From contig JAISZQ010000120.1 of the NCBI GenBank assembly GCA_031269165.1, positions 1-12,131 on the forward strand: a stretch of DNA of 12,131 nucleotides. The letters run 5' to 3'. A program made the position numbers and the translations under genes. Below, piece by piece: positions 1 to 7,323 of the stretch (positions are counted from its first letter, which is position 1; every line of letters starts with the position of its first letter). The notes under the pieces are model-generated. The model had not been told where the DNA came from and searched no databases. It worked only from the letters and a program-made list of their open reading frames with translations. This DNA is from Spirochaetaceae bacterium (GTDB lineage Bacteria; Spirochaetota; Spirochaetia; Treponematales; Breznakiellaceae).

Positions 1-472
1 GGGGCGAAAAAGGCGCTTCCGAGCCCATTCCGGCCTGGCGGGGGCTGCCCCAAGATAACTTGTAGACCATGCCCGCCGGTACCGGCTTGGCCGCCTCCGC
101 CTCGACCGCGTCCCAGTCCACCTCTTTCGCTTCAGGCGGCGGCTCCCCCGCCAGGATCTCCGACCAGTACCGGTCCCCCCACACGTGCCCCTTTCTTCCC
201 GTGCGGAAGTTGAAGCGGACGGAGAACGTCTGCTTCATCCACTGCATAATCTTGGGCAACTCAAGCCCGTTGGCGGGCTTAATATAAAACGTGAGCGTAC
301 AGCCCTCGATTTTAAGCCCGCGCATCTCGAAACGAAAGCGTCCCTTCGTTTCGACAAGCACCCGGCAGAAAAGCGCCGCCGTCCACCACAACGGGAACAA
401 GGGCTCGCTGATGTTAATCCCGGTACGAACCTCGTACCAGACGTTTTCTGCTAATTGTCTTTTTTGCCTCAT
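1..472 (-). CDS. REP-associated/IS200-like transposase relative lacking the HUH motif (partial, C-terminus off window)
   Basis: The frame is open from ATG at 472 to the left edge, giving at least 156 residues without a stop. The start is supported by GGAGG eight bases upstream; the other ATG at 477 stops at once. The protein begins MRQKRQLAENVWYEVRTG. Residues 74-106 (KIMQWMKQTF, RFN, GRKGHVWGDRYWSEI) match the helix and 'GxxWxxRy' end of Y1 transposases of the REP-associated (RAYT) type. In those enzymes the segment before this carries the metal-binding HUH pair, usually within a 'MPNHvHLl' context. Here the corresponding stretch reads FYIKPANGLELP, with no histidine pair. The fold may be kept while strand-cleaving activity is lost. 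The tail after residue 107 is acidic and proline-rich, and I do not recognise it. The family call rests on motif memory only. Confidence 0.6.
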   Translation of the reverse strand, partial: MRQKRQLAENVWYEVRTGINISEPLFPLWWTAALFCRVLVETKGRFRFEMRGLKIEGCTLTFYIKPANGLELPKIMQWMKQTFSVRFNFRTGRKGHVWGDRYWSEILAGEPPPEAKEVDWDAVEAEAAKPVPAGMVYKLSWGSPRQAGMGSEAPFSP

Positions 473-531
473 GGCATAAGCCTCCGGCTATATATATGCG
501 GTTGGGAGCCGCGTTGCTTTAGTCTGACAAG

Positions 532-557
532 AAAAAAGCGCAAAAAAAGTGAAAAAA
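532..557. other. Phased A-tracts (likely curved DNA)
   Basis: Three A-tracts of 6, 7 and 6 bases lie at 532-537, 542-548 and 552-557. Their centres are about 10 bp apart, one helical turn, which is the arrangement of intrinsically bent DNA. They sit between the divergent transposase-like gene and the first flagellin promoter. A regulatory role is inference. Confidence 0.5.
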
Positions 558-563
558 GGTAAG

Positions 564-614
564 GCTTTGAGACAGGCTCGGTACATTGCGGCGCATAAGA
601 GCCTGTTCAAAAAC
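564..614. repeat. REP-like inverted repeat, copy 1
   Basis: The arms GCTTTGAGACAGGCTC (564-579) and GAGCCTGTTCAAAAAC (599-614) are an imperfect inverted pair around a 19-base spacer. Both are variants of a 16-base unit seen at 1921-1957, 3174-3234 and 7659-7674. The arms point opposite to those of copies 2 and 3. Confidence 0.6.
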
Positions 615-617
615 CCC

Positions 618-657
618 ACGGGACGCAAGCCGCCGCTGTGATTCGGGGGCGTTACGG
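618..657 (+). repeat. Dispersed repeat with an inverted copy near 7800
   Basis: The segment directly after the GAGCCTGTTC arm, with core CCGCTGTGATTCGGGGGCGT, recurs in reverse complement at 7796-7840. The core differs there by about one base and the flanks are looser. Both copies lie in non-coding DNA near a GAGCCTGTTC arm. Confidence 0.6.
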
Positions 658-718
658 AACACCCTACGGTTCTCCATTTTATATTTTCTTGGGAGAAGCA
701 CGACAATCAGTGTTTTCC

Positions 719-746
719 TAAAGAAGTTGGTATCAAAGGCCGATAA
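719..746 (+). promoter_or_regulatory. Sigma-28 (FliA/WhiG-type) promoter of the first flaB
   Basis: TAAA (719-722) and a perfect GCCGATAA (739-746) are separated by 16 bases; the classic spacing is 15. Transcription would start near 753, giving a leader of roughly 65 bases. Sigma-28 control is the established mode for late flagellar genes, including treponemal flaB genes. Confidence 0.8.
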
Positions 747-755
747 TAAAGTATA

Positions 756-769
756 GGGCATGGATGCCC
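756..769 (+). promoter_or_regulatory. Leader hairpin with GGA in the loop (possible CsrA site)
   Basis: GGGCATGGATGCCC forms a GGGC/GCCC stem around AUGGAU, placing GGA in the loop close to the predicted 5' end of the flaB mRNA. A second GGA lies in the ribosome binding site AAGGAGG (807-813), about 48 bases downstream. Paired GGA sites of this kind are bound by CsrA in the flagellin leaders of some bacteria. Its function here is inference. Confidence 0.4.
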
Positions 770-818
770 GGTCTTCCGCATCATAGCGGTTGGCCTACAT
801 ACTATCAAGGAGGATGAC

Positions 819-1679
819 ATGATCATCAACCACAATCTTAGCGCGATGTTTGCTGAAAGATCGCTCGGTGTTACCCAGACAAGTGCCAACAAGGGCATGG
901 AGAGGCTCTCTTCGGGGCTTCGTATCAATCGTGCCGGAGACGACGCTTCCGGGCTCGCGGTTTCTGAAAAAATGCGGAGTCAGATTCGCGGTTTGAATCG
1001 CGCCTCGGCAAACGCCGCCGACGGGATTTCTTTCATCCAAACGAGTGAGGGGTATCTTCAGGAGACGCAGGATATTCTTCAGCGGCTCCGCGAGCTTTCC
1101 GTTCAGGCGGCCAACGGTGTCTACACGGCGGAAGACCGGATGCAGATCCAGGTGGAAGTGTCGCAACTCGTTGACGAGATCGACCGCATCGCAAGCCACG
1201 CGCAGTTCAACGGCATGAATATGCTCACCGGCCGTTTTGCCCGCAACACAGGCACTAACGTAGTGACGGCTTCCATGTGGTTCCACATCGGGGCCAACAT
1301 CGATCAGCGCGAGCAGGTTTTCATCGGTACGATGACCAGTTCCGGTCTGGGGATCCGCGATCCCGGCAACTCGGTGTTTATCAGTCTTGAGAGCGCGGAA
1401 GATGCCAACCGCGCAATCGGTACGCTTGACTCGGCACTCAAAACCGTGAGCAAGCAACGGGCTGACTTGGGCGCGTATCAGAACCGGCTTGAACATGCGA
1501 TTCGCGGCGTTGACATCGGCGCGGAGAACCTTCAGGCGGCGGAGAGTCGTATTCGCGACACCAACATTGCCAAGCAGATGGTCGACTATACCCGCGACCA
1601 GATTCTTACCCAGAGCGGTACGGCGATGCTGGCGCAGGCGAACCAGAGAACGGCATCGGTGCTGAGTCTGCTCCAGTAG
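819..1679 (+). CDS. flaB: Flagellin FlaB (core filament protein), first copy
   Basis: A 286-residue flagellin, the usual length for spirochaete FlaB, which forms the core of the periplasmic flagellar filament. The N-terminus MIINHNLSAMFAERSLGV and the block ERLSSGLRINRAGDDASGLA (about 28-47) are the conserved D0/D1 segment. DRMQIQVEVSQLVDEIDRIA (about 106-125), followed by AQFNGMNMLTG, is typical of FlaB. The C-terminal helix carries LGAYQNRLEHAI, AAESRIRD and MVDYTRDQILTQSGTAMLAQ. There is no signal peptide, as expected for type III export. The start has AAGGAGG five bases upstream. A sigma-28 promoter lies about 75 bases upstream and a terminator follows, so it is probably monocistronic. 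It differs from the second copy mainly in the middle (about 140-200) and by two residues in length. Confidence 0.95.
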   Translation: MIINHNLSAMFAERSLGVTQTSANKGMERLSSGLRINRAGDDASGLAVSEKMRSQIRGLNRASANAADGISFIQTSEGYLQETQDILQRLRELSVQAANGVYTAEDRMQIQVEVSQLVDEIDRIASHAQFNGMNMLTGRFARNTGTNVVTASMWFHIGANIDQREQVFIGTMTSSGLGIRDPGNSVFISLESAEDANRAIGTLDSALKTVSKQRADLGAYQNRLEHAIRGVDIGAENLQAAESRIRDTNIAKQMVDYTRDQILTQSGTAMLAQANQRTASVLSLLQ

Positions 1680-1708
1680 GAAGGTTGGCGCGAGGTTTTT
1701 AGGAAGCG

Positions 1709-1756
1709 GCGTTTTCCGAAGCGGCGCTTCTCCGGTACTGAGAAAACGCTCTTTTT
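1709..1756 (+). terminator. Rho-independent terminator of the first flaB
   Basis: GCGTTTTC (1709-1716) pairs with GAAAACGC (1742-1749), followed by TCTTTTT. The loop holds a second small hairpin, GAAGCGGCGCTTC, at 1718-1730. The long loop makes this a moderate rather than strong terminator. Confidence 0.55.
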
Positions 1757-2100
1757 AAGAAAGGCTGAATTCTCCGTGCCGGAAACGCAGAGTCCGCCGT
1801 AACGGCCTTGTGTAAGCAAGTCTGTTGCGGCGGGGGCGTAATGCTTGCAGGAGCGTCGTCTCCCGCAGACGTATGGGCCTTCAATTCTTTGCGCGAGTAA
1901 TCGGCGTTGCCTTGACGCTTGAGTCTGTTCCAAAACGTGAGGTTTTGGAACAGGCTCGCGTGATGGGGCGGCCGTACAGGTGAACGAAAGAGGCCGGTCC
2001 ACTGTCTGAATAGGTGGCTCGGCCGCGTGTTATTTGACAGATTCCCTCCCGGTGGCTGCGTATGGCGGCACGAAAAAGCGAACGATTTTCAAAAAATGAA
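1757..2100. other. Non-coding stretch between the flagellin genes
   Basis: I see no credible gene here. Reading frames lack ribosome binding sites and recognisable proteins. The frame upstream of the second flaB (from 2062) is only an in-frame extension. The region holds the REP-like hairpin at 1921-1957 and ends in an A/T-rich stretch (2089-2117) just before the promoters of the second flagellin gene. Confidence 0.6.
1921..1957. repeat. REP-like inverted repeat, copy 2 (tight hairpin)
   Basis: GAGTCTGTTCCAAAAC (1921-1936) and GTTTTGGAACAGGCTC (1942-1957) form a 16-bp stem with one G-T wobble and a five-base loop. No T-run follows, so it is not an intrinsic terminator. It has the same unit as 564-614, 3174-3234 and 7659-7674. 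Confidence 0.75.
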
Positions 2101-2126
2101 AAAAGTTTGTTTTTTTGTGCCGTATT
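2101..2126 (+). promoter_or_regulatory. Weak sigma-28-like promoter upstream of the second flaB
   Basis: AAAAGTTT (2101-2108) and GCCGTATT (2119-2126) resemble TAAAGTTT and GCCGATAA, but the spacing is one base short (10 instead of 11) and several bases differ. It may be a decayed or low-activity site. Confidence 0.3.
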
Positions 2127-2139
2127 GAGCATAGAGGAC

Positions 2140-2168
2140 TTGACGGCGCGAGCGTCATCCTGTATAAT
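2140..2168 (+). promoter_or_regulatory. Sigma-70 promoter of the second flaB
   Basis: TTGACG (2140-2145) and a perfect TATAAT (2163-2168) are 17 bases apart. The predicted start near 2175 leaves a leader of about 55 bases. The A/T-rich stretch upstream (2089-2117) could act as an UP element. Confidence 0.8.
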
Positions 2169-2185
2169 GCTTTCTATACGGTACT

Positions 2186-2207
2186 ACTTCGTCAAGGAAG
2201 GCGGAGT
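2186..2207 (+). promoter_or_regulatory. Leader hairpin with GGA in the loop (possible CsrA site)
   Basis: ACTTCG (2186-2191) pairs with CGGAGT (2202-2207), one U-G pair included, around the loop TCAAGGAAGG, which contains GGA. Another GGA lies in the ribosome binding site GGAGGG (2220-2225). The layout parallels the leader of the first flaB although the sequences differ. Confidence 0.35.
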
Positions 2208-2229
2208 TACCAACACTACGGAGGGTTAT

Positions 2230-3084
2230 ATGATTATTAATCACAACCTAAGCGCCATGTTTGCCAACAGATCGTTGGGCGTGACGCAAGGTGACGTATC
2301 CAAGAGCATGGAGCGTTTGAGTTCGGGACTGCGTATCAATCGCGGCGGCGACGACGCTTCCGGGTTGGCGGTTTCGGAGAAACTTCGCAGCCAGGTTCGT
2401 GGTCTCAATCAGGCGGAACGGAACATCCAAAATGGGGTGTCGTTCATCCAGACGGCGGAAGGGTATTTGCAGGAGGATCAGGATCTTCTTGGTCGGTTGC
2501 GGGAGCTTGCCGTCCAGTCAGCAAACGGTATCTACACAGAAGAAGACCGGATGCAGATTCAGGTGGAAGTTTCCCAGATCGTTGATGAAATCAACCGCGT
2601 TGCCAGCCACGCTCAGTTCAACGGACTGAACCTTTTGACGGGTTCTTTCGCTTCCGAAGCGAACGGCGGAACAAAGGCGATGCAGTTTCAGATCGGCGCC
2701 AACATGGACCAAAACGAACGGGTCTACATTGGCGCGATGACGGCGCAGGCACTGGGGGTTATCGACCAACAGACCGGCGGCGCCATTCAGTTGCTTGATG
2801 CCGAAAGCGCGAACCAAGCGATTGGGACGATTGACGGTTCGATGCGGATGGTGTCCCGTGAACGGGCGAATCTTGGCGCGTACCAGAACCGTTTTGAGAA
2901 AGCGGCGGAAGGTATCGCCATTGCGGCCGAAAATATGCAGGCCGCCGAAAGCCGCATCCGTGACGCCGACATTGCGCAGGAAATGGTCGACTATACAAGA
3001 GGCCAGATCCTGAACCAGAGCGGTACCGCGATGCTGGCCCAAGCGAATATGCGGACACAGTCGGTATTGCAACTTTTGGGTTAA
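2230..3084 (+). CDS. flaB: Flagellin FlaB (core filament protein), second copy
   Basis: A 284-residue FlaB-type flagellin. I start it at 2230 (MIINHNLSAMFANRSLGV), not at the upstream in-frame ATG at 2062, for three reasons: GGAGGG sits four bases upstream, the promoter (2140-2168) lies inside the longer version, and the protein then aligns with the first copy from residue 1. It keeps the N-terminal block ERLSSGLRINRGGDDASGLA, the FlaB block DRMQIQVEVSQIVDEINRVA, AQFNGLNLLTG, and the C-terminal AAESRIRDADIAQEMVDYTR and QSGTAMLAQAN. The centre (about 140-200) differs most from the first copy. It is probably transcribed alone, given its own promoter and a strong terminator 50 bases after the stop. 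Two FlaB isoforms in one filament are normal in treponemes. Confidence 0.95.
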   Translation: MIINHNLSAMFANRSLGVTQGDVSKSMERLSSGLRINRGGDDASGLAVSEKLRSQVRGLNQAERNIQNGVSFIQTAEGYLQEDQDLLGRLRELAVQSANGIYTEEDRMQIQVEVSQIVDEINRVASHAQFNGLNLLTGSFASEANGGTKAMQFQIGANMDQNERVYIGAMTAQALGVIDQQTGGAIQLLDAESANQAIGTIDGSMRMVSRERANLGAYQNRFEKAAEGIAIAAENMQAAESRIRDADIAQEMVDYTRGQILNQSGTAMLAQANMRTQSVLQLLG

Positions 3085-3132
3085 TGGTCTCAAGGCCGAG
3101 AGATTTCTGGATGTCATCTTTTGGCCAAAGTT

Positions 3133-3170
3133 AAAAAAGGATGCGGGGGCTCGCGCCCTCCGCCTTTTTT
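3133..3170 (+). terminator. Strong Rho-independent terminator of the second flaB
   Basis: GGGGGC and GCCCTC pair around TCGC, and AAAAAAGG pairs with CCTTTTTT outside, ending in six Ts (3165-3170). The A-run on the left means it may also work on the opposite strand. Confidence 0.85.
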
Positions 3171-3173
3171 ACT

Positions 3174-3234
3174 TGAGGCTGTTCCAAAACCGTGCGCGGT
3201 TAGTGCACAGTCAATTAGTTTTGGAACAGGCTCA
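3174..3234. repeat. REP-like inverted repeat, copy 3
   Basis: TGAGGCTGTTCCAAAAC (3174-3190) and GTTTTGGAACAGGCTCA (3218-3234) are complementary over 17 bases with one mismatch, around a 27-base spacer. It begins four bases after the flaB terminator. Confidence 0.7.
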
Positions 3235-3357
3235 CTTCTCCTTAAATTCACGCTGAGTGAATCTTGTGTGTTTTGACGTGCCCGGCGTAACGGCAGGGCA
3301 CCGTCATTTTTTTAACAAGCAGGACTTGTAAAACTAGCATAACATCAAAAAATTCAC

Positions 3358-3427
3358 CATGAACCTCACGAACAGACACGCGCCTTCTCCTTTGCGATCT
3401 TTTTACGCTGTTCGTGTTGGTTCGTGG
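3358..3427. repeat. Inverted repeat of the CACGAAC family
   Basis: CCATGAACCTCACGAACAG (3358-3376) is nearly the reverse complement of CTGTTCGTGTTGGTTCGTGG (3408-3427). Similar CACGAAC/GTTCGTG blocks occur at 7989-8133 and 11611-11668. Apart from copy 3 of the REP-like repeat, nothing else is visible between 3235 and the promoter at 3505. Confidence 0.55.
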
Positions 3428-3504
3428 TAAAAATTCCTGAAATGCCCTCATTGTTTGGCAATTGAAAGTAAATGACGCTGACGTGGACGCGCCCTGCCGA
3501 AAAC

Positions 3505-3534
3505 TTGACAAACCGGCAGTATTTCGGATATACT
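3505..3534 (+). promoter_or_regulatory. Sigma-70 promoter of the hyuAB-cupin operon
   Basis: A perfect TTGACA (3505-3510) and TATACT (3529-3534) are separated by 18 bases. Transcription would begin near 3541, about 29 bases before the hyuA start. No operator is obvious. Confidence 0.7.
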
Positions 3535-3569
3535 AATCGGTACATCATCATGAAAAGGGGTTAGCACTT

Positions 3570-5609
3570 ATGCGGATTGCGACGGATATTGGCGGGACTT
3601 TTACCGATCTGGTTGCGCTGGACGAGGGGGGAAGGGTCCATACGGTCAAGGGGGACACCACGCCCCCGGATTTTGAACGGGGCGTCATTCAGGTGCTTGA
3701 GAAAAGCGGGATAGACCCCGCCGGAATAAGCGCCTTTATCCACGGCACCACCACCATCATCAATGCCTTAACGGAACGGAAGGGGGCCAAGACCGCCCTT
3801 ATCACCACGAAGGGCTTTCGGGACGTGCTTGAAATTGCCCGTTGCAACCGGCCCGATCTCTTTAACCTGGTCTTTGCCAAGCCCCGGCCCTTTATTCCCC
3901 GGTATCTCCGCTTTGAGGTTGCGGAACGGATGTCGGCGGACGGCGAGATACTTACTCCCTTGAGTCGCGAGGATGTGGCCCGGGCGGCAGAGGCTCTGAA
4001 AAAAGAAGGGGTCGAGGCGGTGGCAATCTGCTTTATCAACTCCTATGCCAACGATGTTCACGAGCGGGAAACTCAGGCGGTTCTCAAAGACCTCTTGCCG
4101 GATATGTTTATCACGTCCTCCGCGCAGGTGACGCGGGAGTGGCGGGAGTATGAGCGGACTTCCACTGTGGCTCTGAACGCCTATGTGGGACCGGTGGCTT
4201 CGCGGTATATCCAAAACTTGGAACGGGAACTGGACAAGGCGGGGCTGCGCGGGGGTAAATTTTTTATGCAGTCCAACGGCGGGACGACTCCCTTTGGGGG
4301 CGCGAAAACGACCCCCATCAACATGGTGGAGTCCGGGCCGGTGGCCGGGGTCTTCGGCGCGGCGGTGCTGGGGAAGGCTCTGGGGGAAGGGCAGCTCATC
4401 GCCTTTGACGTGGGGGGTACGACCGCCAAATGTTCGCTCATCGACCGGGGAGAGGTGAAGATCACCACGAGTTACCGGATTGAGCGGAACGACCGGAACG
4501 CCGGATACCCCATCATGATACCCGTGGTGGATATTGTAGAGATAGGAAACGGCGGCGGGTCTGTCGCGTGGATCGACGACACGGGTTCTCTCAAGGTGGG
4601 GCCCCGGTCAGCGGGGGCGTTGCCCGGCCCGGTGGCTTATGGCCGGGGCGGAAAGGAGCCGACGACCACCGATGCCTGTCTCGTGGCGGGGCGGCTCTCC
4701 CCGGCGAATTTTGAGGGGGCCGTGGACATGGCCGCCGTGGAAGCGGCTCTGGTGGAACGGGTCGGCAAGCCGCTCGGCATGGACGCGAAGGAAGCGGCGG
4801 TGAGCGTTATTCGGGTGGCGGAATCGAATATGTACAATGCCCTCAAGTTAATATCCGTACGCCGGGGCTACGATCCCCGTGATTTTACGCTGGTCGCCTT
4901 TGGCGGCGGCGGCCCCATGCATGCTTCCGCGCTTGCCGGGGAACTGGGTATCCGCAAGATCGTGATTCCCGTGGCCGCCGCGGTGTTCTCCGCCTGGGGT
5001 ATGCTGATGACCGATATGCGCCACGACTATATCCGCACGAAAATTAGCCTTCTGGACGAGGCTCCTCCCCAGGAACTGGACGGTTTGTGGGAAGTTCTTT
5101 TGACAAACGCCCGCGAGGATTTTGCCGCCCAAGGGGTGACGGAGATGGTCTACGACTACTACGCCGATATGCGCTATGCCGGGCAGGAACACACGGTGAA
5201 GATCCAAACGCCCGCGCCCTCGTGGGACGGGGCGGCAAAGGCGGAGATCGTGAGGCGCTTCCACGAAACCCACGAACATTACTATACCTACCGCTTGGAG
5301 GGGACCCCTGTGGAGATCGTCAATCTCCACCTGGCGGCTCACGGGCGGACGGATAAGCCCGCGTTGCAAAAAATGCCCCTGCGCCGGGGGTCGGTGGTGG
5401 AGGCGATTAAGGAACGGCGGCGGGTGTATTTTACTCGTGAGGGCTGGCAGGAGACTCCGGTGTATGACCGGGAGGTCCTGTTCGCCGGGGCCGCATTGAA
5501 CGGGCCAGCCCTGATTGAGGAGAAGGCCGCCGCGACGCTGGTCGGCGCGGGGCAGACTTTGCGGGTGGACGAGTACGGGAACTTGATTATCGAAAGGGAG
5601 GTCCAATAA
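3570..5609 (+). CDS. hyuA: Hydantoinase/oxoprolinase-family ATPase subunit A (HyuA type)
   Basis: This 679-residue protein has the usual length of HyuA/AcxA-type subunits, which use ATP to activate a cyclic amide or, in the carboxylase branch, a ketone. The start has AAAAGGGG nine bases upstream, and the sequence enters the fold at once. An ASKHA-type phosphate loop DIGGTFTD is at 6-13, and HGTTTIINALTERKG follows at about 58-72. The second phosphate motif, FDVGGTTAK, is at 279-287. IGNGGGS (325-331), GPRSAGALPGP (344-354) and FGGGGPMH (444-451) are further family landmarks. The C-terminal part (about 500-670) fits the usual accessory domain. It is followed with no gap by subunit B. Possible activities include N-methylhydantoinase, 5-oxoprolinase or an acetone/acetophenone-carboxylase-like enzyme; the sequence alone does not decide. 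All motifs look intact. Confidence 0.9.
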   Translation: MRIATDIGGTFTDLVALDEGGRVHTVKGDTTPPDFERGVIQVLEKSGIDPAGISAFIHGTTTIINALTERKGAKTALITTKGFRDVLEIARCNRPDLFNLVFAKPRPFIPRYLRFEVAERMSADGEILTPLSREDVARAAEALKKEGVEAVAICFINSYANDVHERETQAVLKDLLPDMFITSSAQVTREWREYERTSTVALNAYVGPVASRYIQNLERELDKAGLRGGKFFMQSNGGTTPFGGAKTTPINMVESGPVAGVFGAAVLGKALGEGQLIAFDVGGTTAKCSLIDRGEVKITTSYRIERNDRNAGYPIMIPVVDIVEIGNGGGSVAWIDDTGSLKVGPRSAGALPGPVAYGRGGKEPTTTDACLVAGRLSPANFEGAVDMAAVEAALVERVGKPLGMDAKEAAVSVIRVAESNMYNALKLISVRRGYDPRDFTLVAFGGGGPMHASALAGELGIRKIVIPVAAAVFSAWGMLMTDMRHDYIRTKISLLDEAPPQELDGLWEVLLTNAREDFAAQGVTEMVYDYYADMRYAGQEHTVKIQTPAPSWDGAAKAEIVRRFHETHEHYYTYRLEGTPVEIVNLHLAAHGRTDKPALQKMPLRRGSVVEAIKERRRVYFTREGWQETPVYDREVLFAGAALNGPALIEEKAAATLVGAGQTLRVDEYGNLIIEREVQ

Positions 5610-7319
5610 ATGGCTGCGGTTGATTCGGTAACGTTGGATATTGTAAAGGACTCGCTTATCGCTATCGGCGACGAGGTGTTTTACGCGTTTGCCCAGACCT
5701 CGATGAGCCCGATCATCTACGAGACGCTGGATTACGCCTGTGGTATCGCCGACGCCCAAGGGGATCTTCTCACGCAGGGCAACGGGGCGTGCGGGTTTAT
5801 CGGCATGATTTCCCCGATGATCGGCGAGATTATCCAGAAATTCAGCAAAGAATCCATGAAAAGCGGGGATGTTTATATCATCAACGATCCCTATAGGGGC
5901 GGCGGCACGCATCTTTCCGATATAGGGATGGTGATGCCGGTGTTTTATCAGGGGGAGATCATCGCCTTTGTGGGGAACAAGGCCCACTGGTCCGATGTGG
6001 GCGGCATGGCGGCGGGTTCCTTTACCACCAATTCCACCGAGGTGTTTCAGGAGGGCTTGCGTTTTTCCGGGGTGAAGCTGGTGGATGCCGGGGAGATCAA
6101 CACCTCGCTGACCGACATCATCGGGGCCAACGTGCGCTTTCCCGTTTCCGCCAACGGCGATATGTGGGGGCAGATTGCCTCGCTCCGCACGGGGTTCACC
6201 CGCTTGGTGGAACTCTGCGATAAGTACGGCAAGGAAGTTCTGCTCAAGTCCATGTCCCGGCTGATGGATCAGGGGGAGATGGCCGCCCGGCAACGGCTGG
6301 CGGAGATGCCGCGCGGCGTCTATGAAGCGGAACAGTTTATGGACGACGACGGGCAGGGCAATCTGGTAAAGATCAAGGTGAAGGTCACTATCGATGAAGA
6401 AGGATTCACCGCGGATTTCAGCGGCAGCAATCCCCAGGTGACCAGCCCCATCAATACCGGCTATAGTTCCCTCTGTGCGGGGGTCAAGGTGGCCTATATG
6501 TCCATCATAAACCCCGGCCTCTCCGTCAATGACGGGGTTTTCCGTACGATGCGGGTTGTCGCCGAGGAAGGGTCGGTGCTGAAGTGCGACGCTCCGGCCC
6601 CCACGTCCTGCTACTTCGAGAGTATGCTCTACGCCCTTGATACGGTGTGGAAGGCCCTTGCCCCGGTGTTCCCCGAATACCTCGGCGCGGGGCATATGCT
6701 GTCCGTGTGCGCGGTGATCCTCTCCGGGACCCATCATCGGGACGGACGGCCCTTCCTGATTGTGGAACCCACAGGCGGCGGCTGGGGCGCGTCACGGGGG
6801 AAGGATGGCGAGGTGGGCCAGTTCTGCGTGGGAGACGGGGAAACCTACAACGTGCCGGTGGAGATGGCGGAGGTCCGCTACGGCATCCGCATCGACGAGT
6901 ACAACCTCCACACCGACGGCGCCGGGGCGGGCGAGTTCCGGGGCGGGTCCGGGGCCGTCCGGGTTTACCGGGTCCTCACCGACGGGCAGTTCTTCTCCGC
7001 GTCCTTTGGGCGGAACAAGTTCCCCGCTTGGGGTGCCGCCGGGGGCAAAGACGGTTCCTACAACTCCTTTGAATTTATCCGCGCCGATGGCACGGTGGAA
7101 GGCCCCATGGGTATAGCCGCCCAAAAAGTCCTCAATAAAAACGACGTGGTTCGCATGGTCACCTGCTCAGGAGGCGGTTACGGAGACCCCAAGAAGCGGG
7201 AAAGCGAAAAAGTACGGTGGGACGTGAAAAACGGGTATATCACCCCGGCCCAGGCCGCCGAGGATTACGGTGTCGAGGTAGACCCCGTGACCTTCGCCAT
7301 ACAAGGCTTAAAGAGGTAA
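5610..7319 (+). CDS. hyuB: Hydantoinase/oxoprolinase-family subunit B (HyuB type)
   Basis: A 569-residue HyuB-type subunit, the partner that forms the second half of the enzyme with HyuA. The ATG follows the hyuA stop codon directly, and GGGAGG lies eight bases upstream inside hyuA, so translation is probably coupled. Family landmarks in order are: VTLDIVKDSLIAIGDE (7-22), INDPYRGGGTHLSDIG (91-106), HWSDVGG (126-132), EVFQEGLRFSG (144-154), then PTGGGWGASRGKDGE, TDGAGAGEFRGGSGAVRVYR and GGGYGDP near the C-terminus. The His and Asp residues in the second and third motifs are likely metal or active-site residues; this is inference from conservation in the family. It ends GYITPAQAAEDYGV..., a usual HyuB tail. 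No truncation is visible. Substrate remains unknown. Confidence 0.9.
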   Translation: MAAVDSVTLDIVKDSLIAIGDEVFYAFAQTSMSPIIYETLDYACGIADAQGDLLTQGNGACGFIGMISPMIGEIIQKFSKESMKSGDVYIINDPYRGGGTHLSDIGMVMPVFYQGEIIAFVGNKAHWSDVGGMAAGSFTTNSTEVFQEGLRFSGVKLVDAGEINTSLTDIIGANVRFPVSANGDMWGQIASLRTGFTRLVELCDKYGKEVLLKSMSRLMDQGEMAARQRLAEMPRGVYEAEQFMDDDGQGNLVKIKVKVTIDEEGFTADFSGSNPQVTSPINTGYSSLCAGVKVAYMSIINPGLSVNDGVFRTMRVVAEEGSVLKCDAPAPTSCYFESMLYALDTVWKALAPVFPEYLGAGHMLSVCAVILSGTHHRDGRPFLIVEPTGGGWGASRGKDGEVGQFCVGDGETYNVPVEMAEVRYGIRIDEYNLHTDGAGAGEFRGGSGAVRVYRVLTDGQFFSASFGRNKFPAWGAAGGKDGSYNSFEFIRADGTVEGPMGIAAQKVLNKNDVVRMVTCSGGGYGDPKKRESEKVRWDVKNGYITPAQAAEDYGVEVDPVTFAIQGLKR

Positions 7320-7323
7320 GGCT

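Noticed and set aside
795..1496. Minus-strand frame opposite the first flagellin
   Set aside because: It is a shadow of flaB codon usage, with no ribosome binding site and no recognisable protein.
1718..1730. GAAGCGGCGCTTC as a stand-alone terminator
   Set aside because: The stem is only 5 bp and no T-run follows; it fits better as an inner hairpin of the larger terminator stem at 1709-1749.
2062..2229. N-terminal extension of the second flagellin from an upstream ATG
   Set aside because: It contains the sigma-70 promoter, lacks a ribosome binding site at 2062 and has no counterpart in the first FlaB. The start at 2230 has GGAGGG at good spacing.
4848..6737. Long minus-strand frame opposite hyuA and hyuB
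   Set aside because: It is antisense to two intact, well-recognised genes. Its His/Gly/Pro-rich composition is typical of the reverse strand of GC-rich coding DNA.
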